DNA of 64,000 bases from Acidovorax sp. FJL06 (GTDB lineage Bacteria > Pseudomonadota > Gammaproteobacteria > Burkholderiales > Burkholderiaceae_C), in contig NZ_QAJR01000029.1 of the NCBI RefSeq assembly GCF_003852545.1, forward strand, positions 1 to 64,000. The letters are read 5' to 3'. The position numbers were made by a program, and so were the translations under genes. The stretch's first letter is position 1; the number at the start of each line of letters is the position of its first letter. The notes under the pieces were generated by a model that worked only from the letters and a program-made list of their open reading frames with translations, was not told the DNA's origin and did not search any database. Below, piece by piece: positions 26,157 through 35,082 of this stretch.

Positions 26157-27445
26157 ACCAACTCCAACTTTTCCTCCCTTGCGCCGCCGGTGTCGAGGGC
26201 TTTCTGGCCGACGAAGTGCATGGCATCACCGGCCTCACGGGGCAAGACCTGCTGGTGGGCCGGGGCGGCGTGCTGCTGCGCGCCTCGTGGCGCCATGCGC
26301 TGCTGCTCAACCTGCACAGCCGCCTGGCGCAGCGCGTGCTGGTGCAGCTGGCGCACCGCCCGTACCGCTCTGAAAACGATCTCTATGCCATGGCCGGCGA
26401 CGTGGCCTGGGAGATCTGGTTCACCACGCGCCAGACCTTCAAGGTCGAGGTGACCGCCCAGCACAGCCCGCTGCAGAGCCTGAATTTCGCGGGCCTCAAG
26501 GTGAAAGACGCCGTGGCCGACCGCTTCCGCCACAAGAGCGGCGTGCGCCCCGATGTGAACACCCAGTGGCCCGACGTGCGCATCCACCTGCACCTGACCA
26601 CCGATGAGGCCACGATCTACATCGACACCAGTGGCGAGCCGCTGTTCAAGCGCGGCTGGCGCGAGGACAAGGGCGACGCCCCGCTGAAGGAAACCTTGGC
26701 CGCCGCCATGATCGCCGCCAGCGGCTGGGACCCGCATGGCGACAACCCCCAGCCCCTGTACGACCCCTGCTGCGGCAGCGGCACCATCGCCGTCGAGGCC
26801 GCGCAGATCGCCTGCCGCATCCCGGCGGGCATGCTGCGCCGCTTTGCGTTCGAGAAGCTGCTGCCCTTCCAGGCCCATGTCTGGGGCGCTATTAAAAACG
26901 AAGCTGAAAGCGCAATCCAGACCAGCGCTGTACCCATTTTTGGCAGTGATGTCGCCTTCCGCATGGTCGATTTTGCCCAGCGCAATGCCGAGCGCGCGGG
27001 CGTGGCCGACGCCGTGCAACTGCGCGGTGGCGATGCGCTGCAGCGCATGCCGCCGTGCGAGCAGCCCGGCGTGATGCTGCTGAACCCGCCCTACGGCGAG
27101 CGCATTGCTGCCGCAGGTAGCGCAGGCCGCAACGCCAGCGAGCGCGCCGCCGACCGCGTCCAGGGCATGGCCGTGGGCCGCGAAGAAGCGCAGACCGAAG
27201 ACGGCGGCGAGTTCTTCAGCCAGCTGGCCACGCACTGGAAGAAGAACTACAGCGGCTGGACGGCCTGGATGCTCACGCCCGACCTCAAGCTGCCCAGCAA
27301 GATGCGCCTGAAGGAATCGCGCCGCGTGCCGATGTGGAACGGCCCCATCGAATGCCGCATGTTCCGCTTCGACATGATCAAGGGCGCGGTGCGCGACCGG
27401 GCCGCCAAGGCGCCGTCGCCGAACCCCGGCCACGGTGCACCATGA
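26153..27445 (+). CDS. THUMP-domain RNA methyltransferase (RlmL N-terminal-like)
   Basis: 430 residues. The THUMP RNA-binding domain (about 55-155, KVEVTAQHSPLQSLNF) precedes a class I SAM-dependent methyltransferase (UPF0020). The latter has SAM motif DPCCGSGTIAVEAA (about 203-216) and catalytic NPPYGERI (about 312-319), an N6A/N2G-type signature. It corresponds to the N-terminal half of E. coli RlmKL, so 23S rRNA guanine-N2 methylation is likely. Residues 246-264 come from a palindromic repeat copy. The start overlaps the thioesterase stop and its own stop overlaps the PIN gene start. Confidence 0.9.
   Translation: MNQLQLFLPCAAGVEGFLADEVHGITGLTGQDLLVGRGGVLLRASWRHALLLNLHSRLAQRVLVQLAHRPYRSENDLYAMAGDVAWEIWFTTRQTFKVEVTAQHSPLQSLNFAGLKVKDAVADRFRHKSGVRPDVNTQWPDVRIHLHLTTDEATIYIDTSGEPLFKRGWREDKGDAPLKETLAAAMIAASGWDPHGDNPQPLYDPCCGSGTIAVEAAQIACRIPAGMLRRFAFEKLLPFQAHVWGAIKNEAESAIQTSAVPIFGSDVAFRMVDFAQRNAERAGVADAVQLRGGDALQRMPPCEQPGVMLLNPPYGERIAAAGSAGRNASERAADRVQGMAVGREEAQTEDGGEFFSQLATHWKKNYSGWTAWMLTPDLKLPSKMRLKESRRVPMWNGPIECRMFRFDMIKGAVRDRAAKAPSPNPGHGAP
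26888..26944. repeat. Palindromic repeat inside the RNA methyltransferase gene, in frame
   Basis: GCTATTAAAAACGAAGCTGA, AAGCGCAATCCAGACCAGCG, CTGTACCCATTTTT. It encodes AIKNEAESAIQTSAVPIFG between two methyltransferase motifs. The outer A/T blocks and inner AGCGC...AGCGCT dyad match the family. Confidence 0.65.
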
Positions 27446-27921
27446 AGGTGGAGCTGCGCCTGCCCGCCGACGCCCCGACGGGCGAGCCCGCACGCCCTGT
27501 GGTGGTTGACACCAACGTCGCGCTGGACCTGCTGATCTTCAGCGACCCGCGCACCGCCCCGCTGCGCACGCTGCTGGCCCAGGGGCGCCTGGCCTGGATC
27601 GCCACCCAGGTCATGCGCGACGAGCTGGAGCGCGTGCTGGCCTACCCGCACATCGTGGAGCGCATGGACTACTACCGCGTGGATGCAGCGCAGGTGCTGG
27701 CCGCGTTTGACGCCCAGGTGCGGCGGGTGGAGGTTGCGCCCAAGGTGGCCTATGTGTGCAAGGACGCGGACGACCAGAAGTTCATCGACCTGGCGGCCGC
27801 GCACCGGGCGATCTTGCTGAGCAAGGACAAAGCGGTGATCTGCATGCGCAAGCGGCTGCTGGGCCTGGGGGCGGATGTGGCGACGGCATTGGTGCTGGAG
27901 GTGGATGGGGTATGCGCATAA
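27442..27921 (+). CDS. PIN-domain protein, orphan toxin-like
   Basis: 159 residues of the COG1569-type PIN family. Acidic residues of the nuclease site are D in VVVDTNVALDLL (about residue 23), E in VMRDELERVL and D in CKDADDQKFIDLA. PIN proteins of this group are usually toxins cleaving RNA and are paired with a small antitoxin. None is encoded upstream, since the ATG overlaps the methyltransferase stop. Cotranscription with the methyltransferase suggests either an RNA-processing role or a lost antitoxin. A CcdAB pair follows directly. Confidence 0.85.
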   Translation: MKVELRLPADAPTGEPARPVVVDTNVALDLLIFSDPRTAPLRTLLAQGRLAWIATQVMRDELERVLAYPHIVERMDYYRVDAAQVLAAFDAQVRRVEVAPKVAYVCKDADDQKFIDLAAAHRAILLSKDKAVICMRKRLLGLGADVATALVLEVDGVCA

Positions 27922-27933
27922 AATATGCGCATA
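27911..27933. promoter_or_regulatory. Tandem palindromic operator of ccdAB
   Basis: Two copies of the perfect 10-bp palindrome TATGCGCATA, at 27911-27920 and 27924-27933, spaced 13 bp start to start and lying 21 bp before ccdA. Such twin boxes suit cooperative binding by an antitoxin-toxin complex. The first copy overlaps the 3' end of the PIN gene. Confidence 0.75.
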
Positions 27934-27954
27934 CGTTCTGCTGGAGATGCCGCC

Positions 27955-28194
27955 ATGCTTCGTTTTGACAACGCCCCCAAGAAGTCCACCAACCTGTCGC
28001 TCAACAGCAAGGTGCTGGAGGCCGCGCGGGACATGGGCATGAACCTCTCCCAGACGGTGGATGAGTTGCTGGCCGCCGAAGTCCAGCGCCGCTACTGGGA
28101 GCGCTGGAACCGCACCAATCAGGACGCCATCGCGGCCTACAACGCGCGTATCGAAAGCGAAGGCTTGCCACTGGCCCAGTACCGGAGCTTTTGA
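27955..28194 (+). CDS. ccdA: CcdA-family antitoxin
   Basis: 79 residues. The N-terminal ribbon-helix-helix (KKSTNLSLNSKVLEAARDMG, MNLSQTVDELL) binds DNA. The C-terminal tail (RRYWERWNRTNQDAIAAYN, then RIESEGLPLAQYRSF) is the classic toxin-neutralising segment ending in F. It is followed 3 bp later by ccdB. It should repress its own operon through the TATGCGCATA boxes. Confidence 0.95.
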   Translation: MLRFDNAPKKSTNLSLNSKVLEAARDMGMNLSQTVDELLAAEVQRRYWERWNRTNQDAIAAYNARIESEGLPLAQYRSF

Positions 28195-28197
28195 CCG

Positions 28198-28512
28198 ATG
28201 GCGCGTTTTGACGTCTATCGGCACCCCGACGCTGCGCAGCGTGCCACCACGCCCTTTGTGCTGGATGTGCAAAACGAGTACATCAGCGGTTTGCAGACAC
28301 GGGTCGTGTTGCCCTTGCGCAGTGCAGAGCGGGTGACGATACCGCTGCGCGATCTCAATCCCGCGCTGGAAGTCGATGGCATCGCAGTCATCCTCGACAC
28401 GGCGGCCATTGCTGCCGTTCCGGTGTCTTTTTTGAAAACCCCGGTGGCGAATCTGCGGGCGCAGGCAGACTGGATCACCAATGCCCTTGATGCGTTGTTT
28501 GGCTCGTACTGA
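28198..28512 (+). CDS. ccdB: CcdB-family gyrase toxin
   Basis: 104 residues. It begins MARFDVYRHPD and contains FVLDVQNEYISGLQTRVVLPL, given in parts FVLDVQNEYIS and TRVVLPL. The C-terminal ITNALDALFGSY has the conserved W and I/G near the end (ADWITNALDALFG), which contact GyrA in the F-plasmid toxin. The length matches CcdB (101). Full-length and paired with ccdA, so it is probably functional. Confidence 0.95.
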   Translation: MARFDVYRHPDAAQRATTPFVLDVQNEYISGLQTRVVLPLRSAERVTIPLRDLNPALEVDGIAVILDTAAIAAVPVSFLKTPVANLRAQADWITNALDALFGSY

Positions 28513-28525
28513 AGCTCAAAAGCTG

Positions 28526-29362
28526 TTACGAAACCAGTAGGTCATACGCCGCCCGCACCCGCTGCAAATCCCGCCCCAGCCTGCGGCTCGCGGGCAGGTA
28601 TTGCATCCAGCCCATCCGGCGGATGCTGACGGCCAAGTGGGCCTGCATCTCTGCACTGCCCTGCGCCACCCAGGCGGCCCAGCGCGCGCGCGCCTCGGGC
28701 CATCGGCCGCTCTCTTGCAGGTAGAGGGCCGTGGAGTGCGCGTAGCACAGCGCATCGCGCACGTGGCACAGCGGCAGCGGCAGCACGGCGGCGGGGTCGT
28801 CTTCAAAATCGATGCAGACCACGGCCCCGCTGGGGTCGCGCACCATGTTGCGTGCAAACGCCTGGCTCAGGCAGGTGCCCTGGCGGTGCACATGGGTCAG
28901 CGCATCCAGCCCCTGCTGCCACAGCGACAGCACGGCGGCGGGGTCGTTCGCACGCAAGGTCCGGTCGATCGCATTGCCCAGGGAATGGGCCTCTTCGCCC
29001 ACGCGGCCCAGGTGGCGCATGGCAAAGCCGTTGTCCCGCACGGCCAGCACCTCGGGCACACGCACGCCGCGTGCGGCCAGGTCCTGGAGGCGGCGCACCT
29101 CGGTGGCGATGGCGACCGGGCCGCCGGGGTTGGGCACCGGGGCCAGCACCGGCAGCCGCAGCAGGCCGGCCAGCACCGCCATGGCGCGGTAGCGGCCCAT
29201 GCCATGCGGCGCGCCCGCGCGCTTGACCCAGATCTGCTCGTGGCCCAGCACATGGCTCATCACGTTGTGGGGCTGCGTGGCCAGCTTTTGCTGCAGGAAG
29301 GCGCTGTAGTCCGGGGTGGGCGCGAGGGGCTGGGGGGCTGGGGTGTTGTTGTCCATCGTCAT
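28526..29362 (-). CDS. Small kinase-like phosphotransferase (BUD32/WaaP-like fold)
   Basis: 278 residues. The pattern IWVKRAG (possible ATP-binding Lys), LTHVHRQGTCLSQAFARNMV (catalytic-loop-like, with N) and VCIDFEDDP (metal-binding D) suits a short protein-kinase-like fold, as in BUD32 or LPS kinases. The canonical HxD is not obvious, so activity and substrate are uncertain. Its start overlaps the stop of the FMN glutamate-synthase-like gene by 4 bp, which indicates translational coupling. Confidence 0.65.
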   Translation of the reverse strand: MTMDNNTPAPQPLAPTPDYSAFLQQKLATQPHNVMSHVLGHEQIWVKRAGAPHGMGRYRAMAVLAGLLRLPVLAPVPNPGGPVAIATEVRRLQDLAARGVRVPEVLAVRDNGFAMRHLGRVGEEAHSLGNAIDRTLRANDPAAVLSLWQQGLDALTHVHRQGTCLSQAFARNMVRDPSGAVVCIDFEDDPAAVLPLPLCHVRDALCYAHSTALYLQESGRWPEARARWAAWVAQGSAEMQAHLAVSIRRMGWMQYLPASRRLGRDLQRVRAAYDLLVS

Positions 29363-31101
29363 ACGTCGGCGTCTCCCGCCACCCCGGCCGCAGTGCCGGC
29401 CGCCGCCGCATGCACCAGCTCGACATGGTGGGGGATGGAGGGCTCCAGCGCCGGCTCACTGGCCTGGAAGCTGTGGGCGTTGGCCAGTGGCCAGTACAGG
29501 CGGAACACGTTGTGCTGTGCGTCCAGCGGCCCCAGCAGCGCGCCGGGCTGCATGCGCGTGATGAGGTTGGACAAGAGGCGCACCTCGGTGTCGGTGATGC
29601 GGCGCACGATGTGGTGGGCCGTGATGTCCTTGGGGTGGTGCAGCCCGGCGGCCTGCACCAGCTCCTGCAGCGCGTGCAGGGTGCTGCGGTGGAACTGCGC
29701 CACGCGCGTGGCCTTGTCGGGCACCACCAGGGCCTGCTGGCGCAGTGGGTCCTGCGTGGTCACGCCCGTGGGGCAGTGGCCGGTGTGGCAGCTTTGCGCC
29801 TGGATGCAGCCCAGCGCCATCATGAAGCCGCGCCCCGCGTTGCACCAGTCGGCGCCCAGCGCCATCATGCGCGCGATGTCGAAGGCGCTGATGACCTTGC
29901 CCGCGCAGCCGATGCGCACGCGGTCGCGCAGGTTCACGCCCACCAGCGTGTTGTGCACCAGCAGCAAGCCCTCTTGCAGGGGGGCGCCCACATGGTCGCT
30001 GAACTCCACGGGCGCCGCGCCCGTGCCGCCCTCGGCGCCATCGACCACGATGAAATCGGGCGTGATGCCGGTCACCAGCATGGCCTTGACGATGGCAAAC
30101 CACTCCCACGGGTGGCCCAGGCAGAACTTGAAGCCCGTGGGCTTGCCGCCCGACAGCTGGCGCAGCCTGGCGATGAACTGCATCATCTCCACCGGCGTGC
30201 GAAACGCGCTGTGGCTGGCGGGCGAGATGCAGGCCTCGCCCTGCTTCACCCCGCGCGCGGCCGCAATCTCCGCCGTCACCTTGGCGCCCGGCAGCACGCC
30301 GCCATGGCCGGGCTTGGCGCCCTGGCTGAGCTTGAGCTCGATCATCTTGACCTGCGGGTCGGTGGCGTTGGCCGCAAAGCGTTCTTCGCTGAAGCTGCCG
30401 TCCGGGTTGCGGCAGCCAAAGTAGCCCGAGCCGATCTCCCAGATCAAGTCGCCGCCATGCACCCGGTGGTGCTGGCTGATGCTGCCCTCGCCCGTGTCGT
30501 GCGCAAAGCCGCCTTTGTGGGCGCCCAGGTTCAATGCCAGGATGGCGTGGGCCGAGAGCGCGCCAAAGCTCATGGCCGAGATGTTGAACACGCTCGCGTG
30601 GTAGGGCTGGGTGCAGGGCGCAACGGACGGCGAGGGTGCGCCGGGGCTGCCCCCGATCCACACGCGGAAATCGTGCGACGGCAGCTCTGTGGGCGCGAGC
30701 GAGTGGTTCACCCACTCATAGCCATGCGCGCCCACATCCAGGTGCGTGCCAAACGGGCGGTTGTCCGGGTCGCCCTTGGCGCGCTGGTACACCAGCGAGC
30801 GCTGCGCGCGCGAGAACGGTGCGGCTTCGCTGTCGCTCTCGATGAAATACTGGCGCACCTCGGGCCGCACATATTCGAGCATGAAGCGGATATGCCCTAT
30901 GACTGGGTAGTTGCGCAAAATCGCGTGGCGCGACTGCTGCAGGTCGTACACGCCCAGGCCCACCAGCGCCGCAAACACCAGCACCACGGGCAGCCCCACA
31001 CCAAAGGCCACCAGCGCAAACAGCGACAGCAGCAGCCCGAACACGCACAGTGCAAAGGCCGTGTAGCGCACCGGGTACAGGGAGTTCAGTTGGTGGAGCA
31101 T
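29359..31101 (-). CDS. Membrane-anchored FMN-binding glutamate synthase-like protein
   Basis: 580 residues. Two N-terminal membrane helices (about 15-55) are followed by a TIM-barrel domain of the GltS central family: FNISAMSFGALSAHAILALN, GGDLIWEIGSGYFGCR, ELKLSQGAKPGHGGVLPG, VVDGAEGGTGAAPVEFSDHVG, and a CHTGHCPTGVTTQ cluster where GltB binds its 3Fe-4S centre. It lacks the amidotransferase domain, so it does not make glutamate from glutamine alone. The reaction is unknown in this stand-alone subfamily. The ATG at 31101 starts the first helix. Confidence 0.9.
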   Translation of the reverse strand: MLHQLNSLYPVRYTAFALCVFGLLLSLFALVAFGVGLPVVLVFAALVGLGVYDLQQSRHAILRNYPVIGHIRFMLEYVRPEVRQYFIESDSEAAPFSRAQRSLVYQRAKGDPDNRPFGTHLDVGAHGYEWVNHSLAPTELPSHDFRVWIGGSPGAPSPSVAPCTQPYHASVFNISAMSFGALSAHAILALNLGAHKGGFAHDTGEGSISQHHRVHGGDLIWEIGSGYFGCRNPDGSFSEERFAANATDPQVKMIELKLSQGAKPGHGGVLPGAKVTAEIAAARGVKQGEACISPASHSAFRTPVEMMQFIARLRQLSGGKPTGFKFCLGHPWEWFAIVKAMLVTGITPDFIVVDGAEGGTGAAPVEFSDHVGAPLQEGLLLVHNTLVGVNLRDRVRIGCAGKVISAFDIARMMALGADWCNAGRGFMMALGCIQAQSCHTGHCPTGVTTQDPLRQQALVVPDKATRVAQFHRSTLHALQELVQAAGLHHPKDITAHHIVRRITDTEVRLLSNLITRMQPGALLGPLDAQHNVFRLYWPLANAHSFQASEPALEPSIPHHVELVHAAAAGTAAGVAGDADV

Positions 31102-31328
31102 GGGGGTCCTTGTTTGGGGGGCTGTGCGAGAGAGGGCTACACTGACCGCCTTTTTATCGGGTTGCCGGGTGGTGGGCAGCGCGTTTTGCGCAGCATCTAT
31201 CTGCCCATGGCCGCGAGGCCGTCGCAGTGCCGCTGCCGTGACATCGCCATGGCACAAGGCCTGCGCATCATAAAAGTAAAACTTTGCTTCCCAGCCCCCC
31301 GCTTTCTCGCTTGACGACCGGAGCCCCC

Positions 31329-32183
<855 letters not shown>

Positions 32184-32201
32184 GGTAGTAAATACTACTA
32201 A

Positions 32202-32238
32202 TTTGATAGCTGCTAGCGCTTATGGGTTAAGCGCTATA
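32202..32238. repeat. Intergenic palindromic repeat, copy 4
   Basis: TTGATAGCTGCTAGCGCTTA, short loop, TTAAGCGCTATAGG. It has the best-preserved left arm in the window. It is preceded by a smaller dyad, TAGTAAATACTACTA (32186-32200). Confidence 0.85.
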
Positions 32239-32391
32239 GGTCAGTTTGGTTTGATTGTTTGCAGCTGCCCGCAGCAGATGTGGGCGATGCTCAGGGCCGG
32301 TGGCTGCCTACCGTTTGTCGAGTGCCGTGATGGGCGCGTTGGGCCCATACCCGACATCTAAGCAGAAGTCGTAGGCGTGGCCGCTCGCCTT

Positions 32392-33417
32392 TTAGGCGCG
32401 CAGGTCGAGCTTTTTCCATGGTTCCATTCTGTCGATCTGCTTGTGGAGCCAGTCCGCAGGAGCCATGCTTGTACCCCAATGATTCAATCGACCGACGGCT
32501 TCACCCAGATTCCATAGGTGTCGCAGTTGCAGGAACATTGGCAATGACACGAGGTCGGCCTCGCTGATCTCGCCGCCACCTGCGCGATAGCCGTGCAAAT
32601 AGTGCTTCCACCGATCCTGGAGCACGTCGTCCGGCTCCTTGAGCATCTTCCGCGCCAGGTATGACCAAGGCATCACGCTCATGTCGTAGGCCAGATATCC
32701 CGGGCCCGCGTCGTCAAAGTCAAAGAAAACGGCTTTTTTGTCGCCTGCGGTATTTGCATACACGTGGTTGTTGAACCCATGGGTATCGCCGTGGCAGATC
32801 ACCTTGGTCAGGTCGCTCTCTAGGCTGGACAGTTCTTCCTGGAGGGCCTGTATTCGCTGTTGGTAGGCATCCAGCAACTCTATTTCCAACTCCGGATAGT
32901 CCTGCAAATACTTCCACGTCCTTCCAACGAGATGGTGACCATTCAGGGTATAGCGGCTCGCAGGCCCCGCGTAGTCACGCGATGCCACGTGAATCAGTGC
33001 GAGTGTGCGTCCGGTCAATTCGAATTCGTCCAGCGTTTCTGGCGCGACGCCGTCCGCATGGCAGAAGACTGCCAACGCCCGTAATCCTTCCGGAAACTGG
33101 AGTCGCGCATGGCTTGAGCCGTCGACGGACCTCAGCGGTGCCGCCACACCAATCTGTCTGGCTGCAAGGTGTTCAAGTAGCGACGTCTCAAAGTCGATGT
33201 TGAACTCGCCACGTGGGCGTATGGAGTACAGCCTTGCCACATACCGGGTACCGTCGGAACCGAGCAGGGCGTAGTTGTCATTCAAGCCGCGCCGGATCAG
33301 GTGGCACCGCTGCACATTCAAGCCGTAGTGCTGCTTCATCCAGTGAATCACCGATGAAGGTGCTGCGGTTGTGTGGGCGTGGATCAGACCCGGGTCTATC
33401 GCCGGTTGGATGGTCAT
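32392..33417 (-). CDS. Aminoglycoside phosphotransferase (APH)-like kinase
   Basis: 341 residues with an APH/choline-kinase fold. The catalytic Brenner motif reads ICHGDTHGFNNHV (about residues 208-220) and the metal site is VFFDFDDAGPGY (about 230-241). N-terminal RRGLNDNYAL and RYVARLY hold the nucleotide loop and Lys/Arg pocket. Relatives include homoserine and thiamine kinases and SrkA, so drug resistance should not be assumed. Base composition is visibly lower in GC than in neighbouring genes, with many A/T third positions. This suggests recent acquisition. Confidence 0.85.
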   Translation of the reverse strand: MTIQPAIDPGLIHAHTTAAPSSVIHWMKQHYGLNVQRCHLIRRGLNDNYALLGSDGTRYVARLYSIRPRGEFNIDFETSLLEHLAARQIGVAAPLRSVDGSSHARLQFPEGLRALAVFCHADGVAPETLDEFELTGRTLALIHVASRDYAGPASRYTLNGHHLVGRTWKYLQDYPELEIELLDAYQQRIQALQEELSSLESDLTKVICHGDTHGFNNHVYANTAGDKKAVFFDFDDAGPGYLAYDMSVMPWSYLARKMLKEPDDVLQDRWKHYLHGYRAGGGEISEADLVSLPMFLQLRHLWNLGEAVGRLNHWGTSMAPADWLHKQIDRMEPWKKLDLRA

Positions 33418-33582
33418 AAATGGCTAGGACACAGCGCATGCAGACTGACCACGCGCCAGAGGTATTGAGATTGTGGGGCAGACAAACGCCCGCTTCTGGT
33501 CAAAAAATGAAGTTCCAAATGCGTTGAGCTGTCAGCGCCGCCCCAGCACCATGGCATCCATGGCTCCCGACAAGACTCCGCA

Positions 33583-34071
33583 TCATCCCTGCGCCAAAAA
33601 CTTCTTCAAATTCCCCGCTGCCGTGCTGCGCACCTTGCGCTTGAGCGAGGGCGACCAGCCCAGCAGCAGCCCCGGCGCGCCCAGCGCCTGGCGAGACCAG
33701 CGCCAGAAGTTGAAGCGGTCGCGGTGCGTGGCGATCAGCCCGTCGGGCGTGAAGGTGAATGTGCCGTCGATGATGTTGTGCACCTGGCGCCCCGTGGCGC
33801 TGAAGCGGTAGTGCGCCTCCCAGTGCGCCTTGCCGCCCTGGGCATCGGCGTCGATGCCGCTGAACTCCAGCTTCCAGTGCTCGGCGGCGCCGGGCTTCTT
33901 CGTCGCGGTGCACAGCATGCGCCACATGCCGCCCACCTCGTCCCGGCCCTTGAGCGAAAACGCCTCGTCGTCGAACGTGGCATCGGGCGCGTAGCAGGCG
34001 GCCATGGTGGCGTGGTCGAGTTGCGCAAACGCGGTGTAGAAGCGCTGCAGGGTCTGGGCGTTGGGGTGCAT
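33583..34071 (-). CDS. NTF2-like (SnoaL) family protein
   Basis: 162 residues: LQRFYTAFAQLDHATMAACYAPDATFDDEAF (parts: LQRFYTAFAQLD, MAACYAPDATFDD) and IIDGTFTFTPDGLIATHRDRFNFWRW are the usual SnoaL-like cone-fold pattern. Members are enzymes or ligand-binding proteins and the fold does not predict the reaction. It lies 34 bp downstream of the hydrolase gene on the same strand, probably in one operon. Confidence 0.85.
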   Translation of the reverse strand: MHPNAQTLQRFYTAFAQLDHATMAACYAPDATFDDEAFSLKGRDEVGGMWRMLCTATKKPGAAEHWKLEFSGIDADAQGGKAHWEAHYRFSATGRQVHNIIDGTFTFTPDGLIATHRDRFNFWRWSRQALGAPGLLLGWSPSLKRKVRSTAAGNLKKFLAQG

Positions 34072-34105
34072 GAAGGCGTCCGGTAAGGTGGATGAAACGG
34101 GGAGG

Positions 34106-35008
34106 TCAGCACATAAAGCCGCGCAGCGCATCGGCGGTCTCGCCAGGCAACTGCTCGGGGATGAAATGCCCCGCAGGCACCGCCTGCCCGGTCACCACGC
34201 CTGCGCACTGCGCCTGCCACAGCGCCATTGGGTCAAACAGCCGGTGCACCACGCCGTGTGCGCCCCAGATCACCAGGGTATCGCAGGCGATTTTCTCGCC
34301 GCGCGCGCGGCTTTCGCGGTCGTGGTCCAGGTCGATGCCGGCGCTGGCGCGGTAGTCCTCGCAGGCGGTGTGGATGGCTTCGGGCGTGCAAAAGCAGCGC
34401 TCGTAGTCGGCCAGGGCCAGGGGCTCGATGTGGGCCAGGCCGGCGCTGCCCCAGCCGCCCAGCTTGGCGTGCAGGTAGGCAAGTGCGTTGCCGCCGATCA
34501 TGGTCTCGGGCAGCGGGGCGGGCTGGATCAGGTGGAACCAGTGGTAGTAGGCGCGCGCGAAGTCCATGTCGGTGCGCGCGTACATGTCGAGCGTGGGGGC
34601 GATGTCGATCACGCACAGCCTCTTCACGCGTGCGGCGTGGTCCAGCGCCAGGCGGTGGGCCACGCGGCCGCCCCGGTCGTGGCCGCAGAGGTAGAAGCTG
34701 TCGTGCCCCAGCGCGGTCATCACTTCGGCCATGTCCTGGGCCATGGCGCGTTTGCTGTAGTTGCTGTGGTCGGGCAGGCCGGGCGCGTGGGACGAGTCGC
34801 CATAGCCACGCAAATCCGGCAGCACCAGGAAGTAGTCGCGCGCCAACTGCTGCGCCACGCGGTGCCACAGTGCGTGGGTTTGTGGAAATCCGTGCAGCAG
34901 GAGCAGCGGCGGCGCGCCCACGGTGCCGCCGGTGCGCACAAAAATCTCGGCGCCCGTGGTGGCGATGCGGTGGGGGGTGAAGCCTTCAAACCAGGCGGTG
35001 GCGGTCAT
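34106..35008 (-). CDS. Alpha/beta hydrolase, haloacetate dehalogenase-like
   Basis: 300 residues that closely follow the fluoroacetate/haloacetate dehalogenase H-1 group. These are HGFPQTHALWHRVA (oxyanion loop), D111-R112-G-G-R115 in CGHDRGGRVAHRL (nucleophile and two carboxylate-binding Arg), YYHWFHLIQPAPLPE (halide-binding His and Trp) and VPAGHFIPEQLP (catalytic His). The numbering agrees with D110/R111/R114 of the characterised enzymes as I recall them. I infer carbon-halogen hydrolysis of haloacetates or a related ester. The start at 35008 gives the normal family length. Confidence 0.85.
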   Translation of the reverse strand: MTATAWFEGFTPHRIATTGAEIFVRTGGTVGAPPLLLLHGFPQTHALWHRVAQQLARDYFLVLPDLRGYGDSSHAPGLPDHSNYSKRAMAQDMAEVMTALGHDSFYLCGHDRGGRVAHRLALDHAARVKRLCVIDIAPTLDMYARTDMDFARAYYHWFHLIQPAPLPETMIGGNALAYLHAKLGGWGSAGLAHIEPLALADYERCFCTPEAIHTACEDYRASAGIDLDHDRESRARGEKIACDTLVIWGAHGVVHRLFDPMALWQAQCAGVVTGQAVPAGHFIPEQLPGETADALRGFMC

Positions 35009-35082
35009 GGGCAAGAGGTGTGTGGGTGGTGGGGCGCGGCAAGCTTGCGGTGCTGCTTGCGCTGGCGCCGACAAGGCGGGGT

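Noticed and set aside
32250-32361. Possible gene tail reading SCPQQMWAMLRAGGCLPFV
   Set aside because: It has a protein-like look (LPFVECRDGRVGP follows) and may be a decayed fragment, but it has no start and I recognise no family, so I do not call it.
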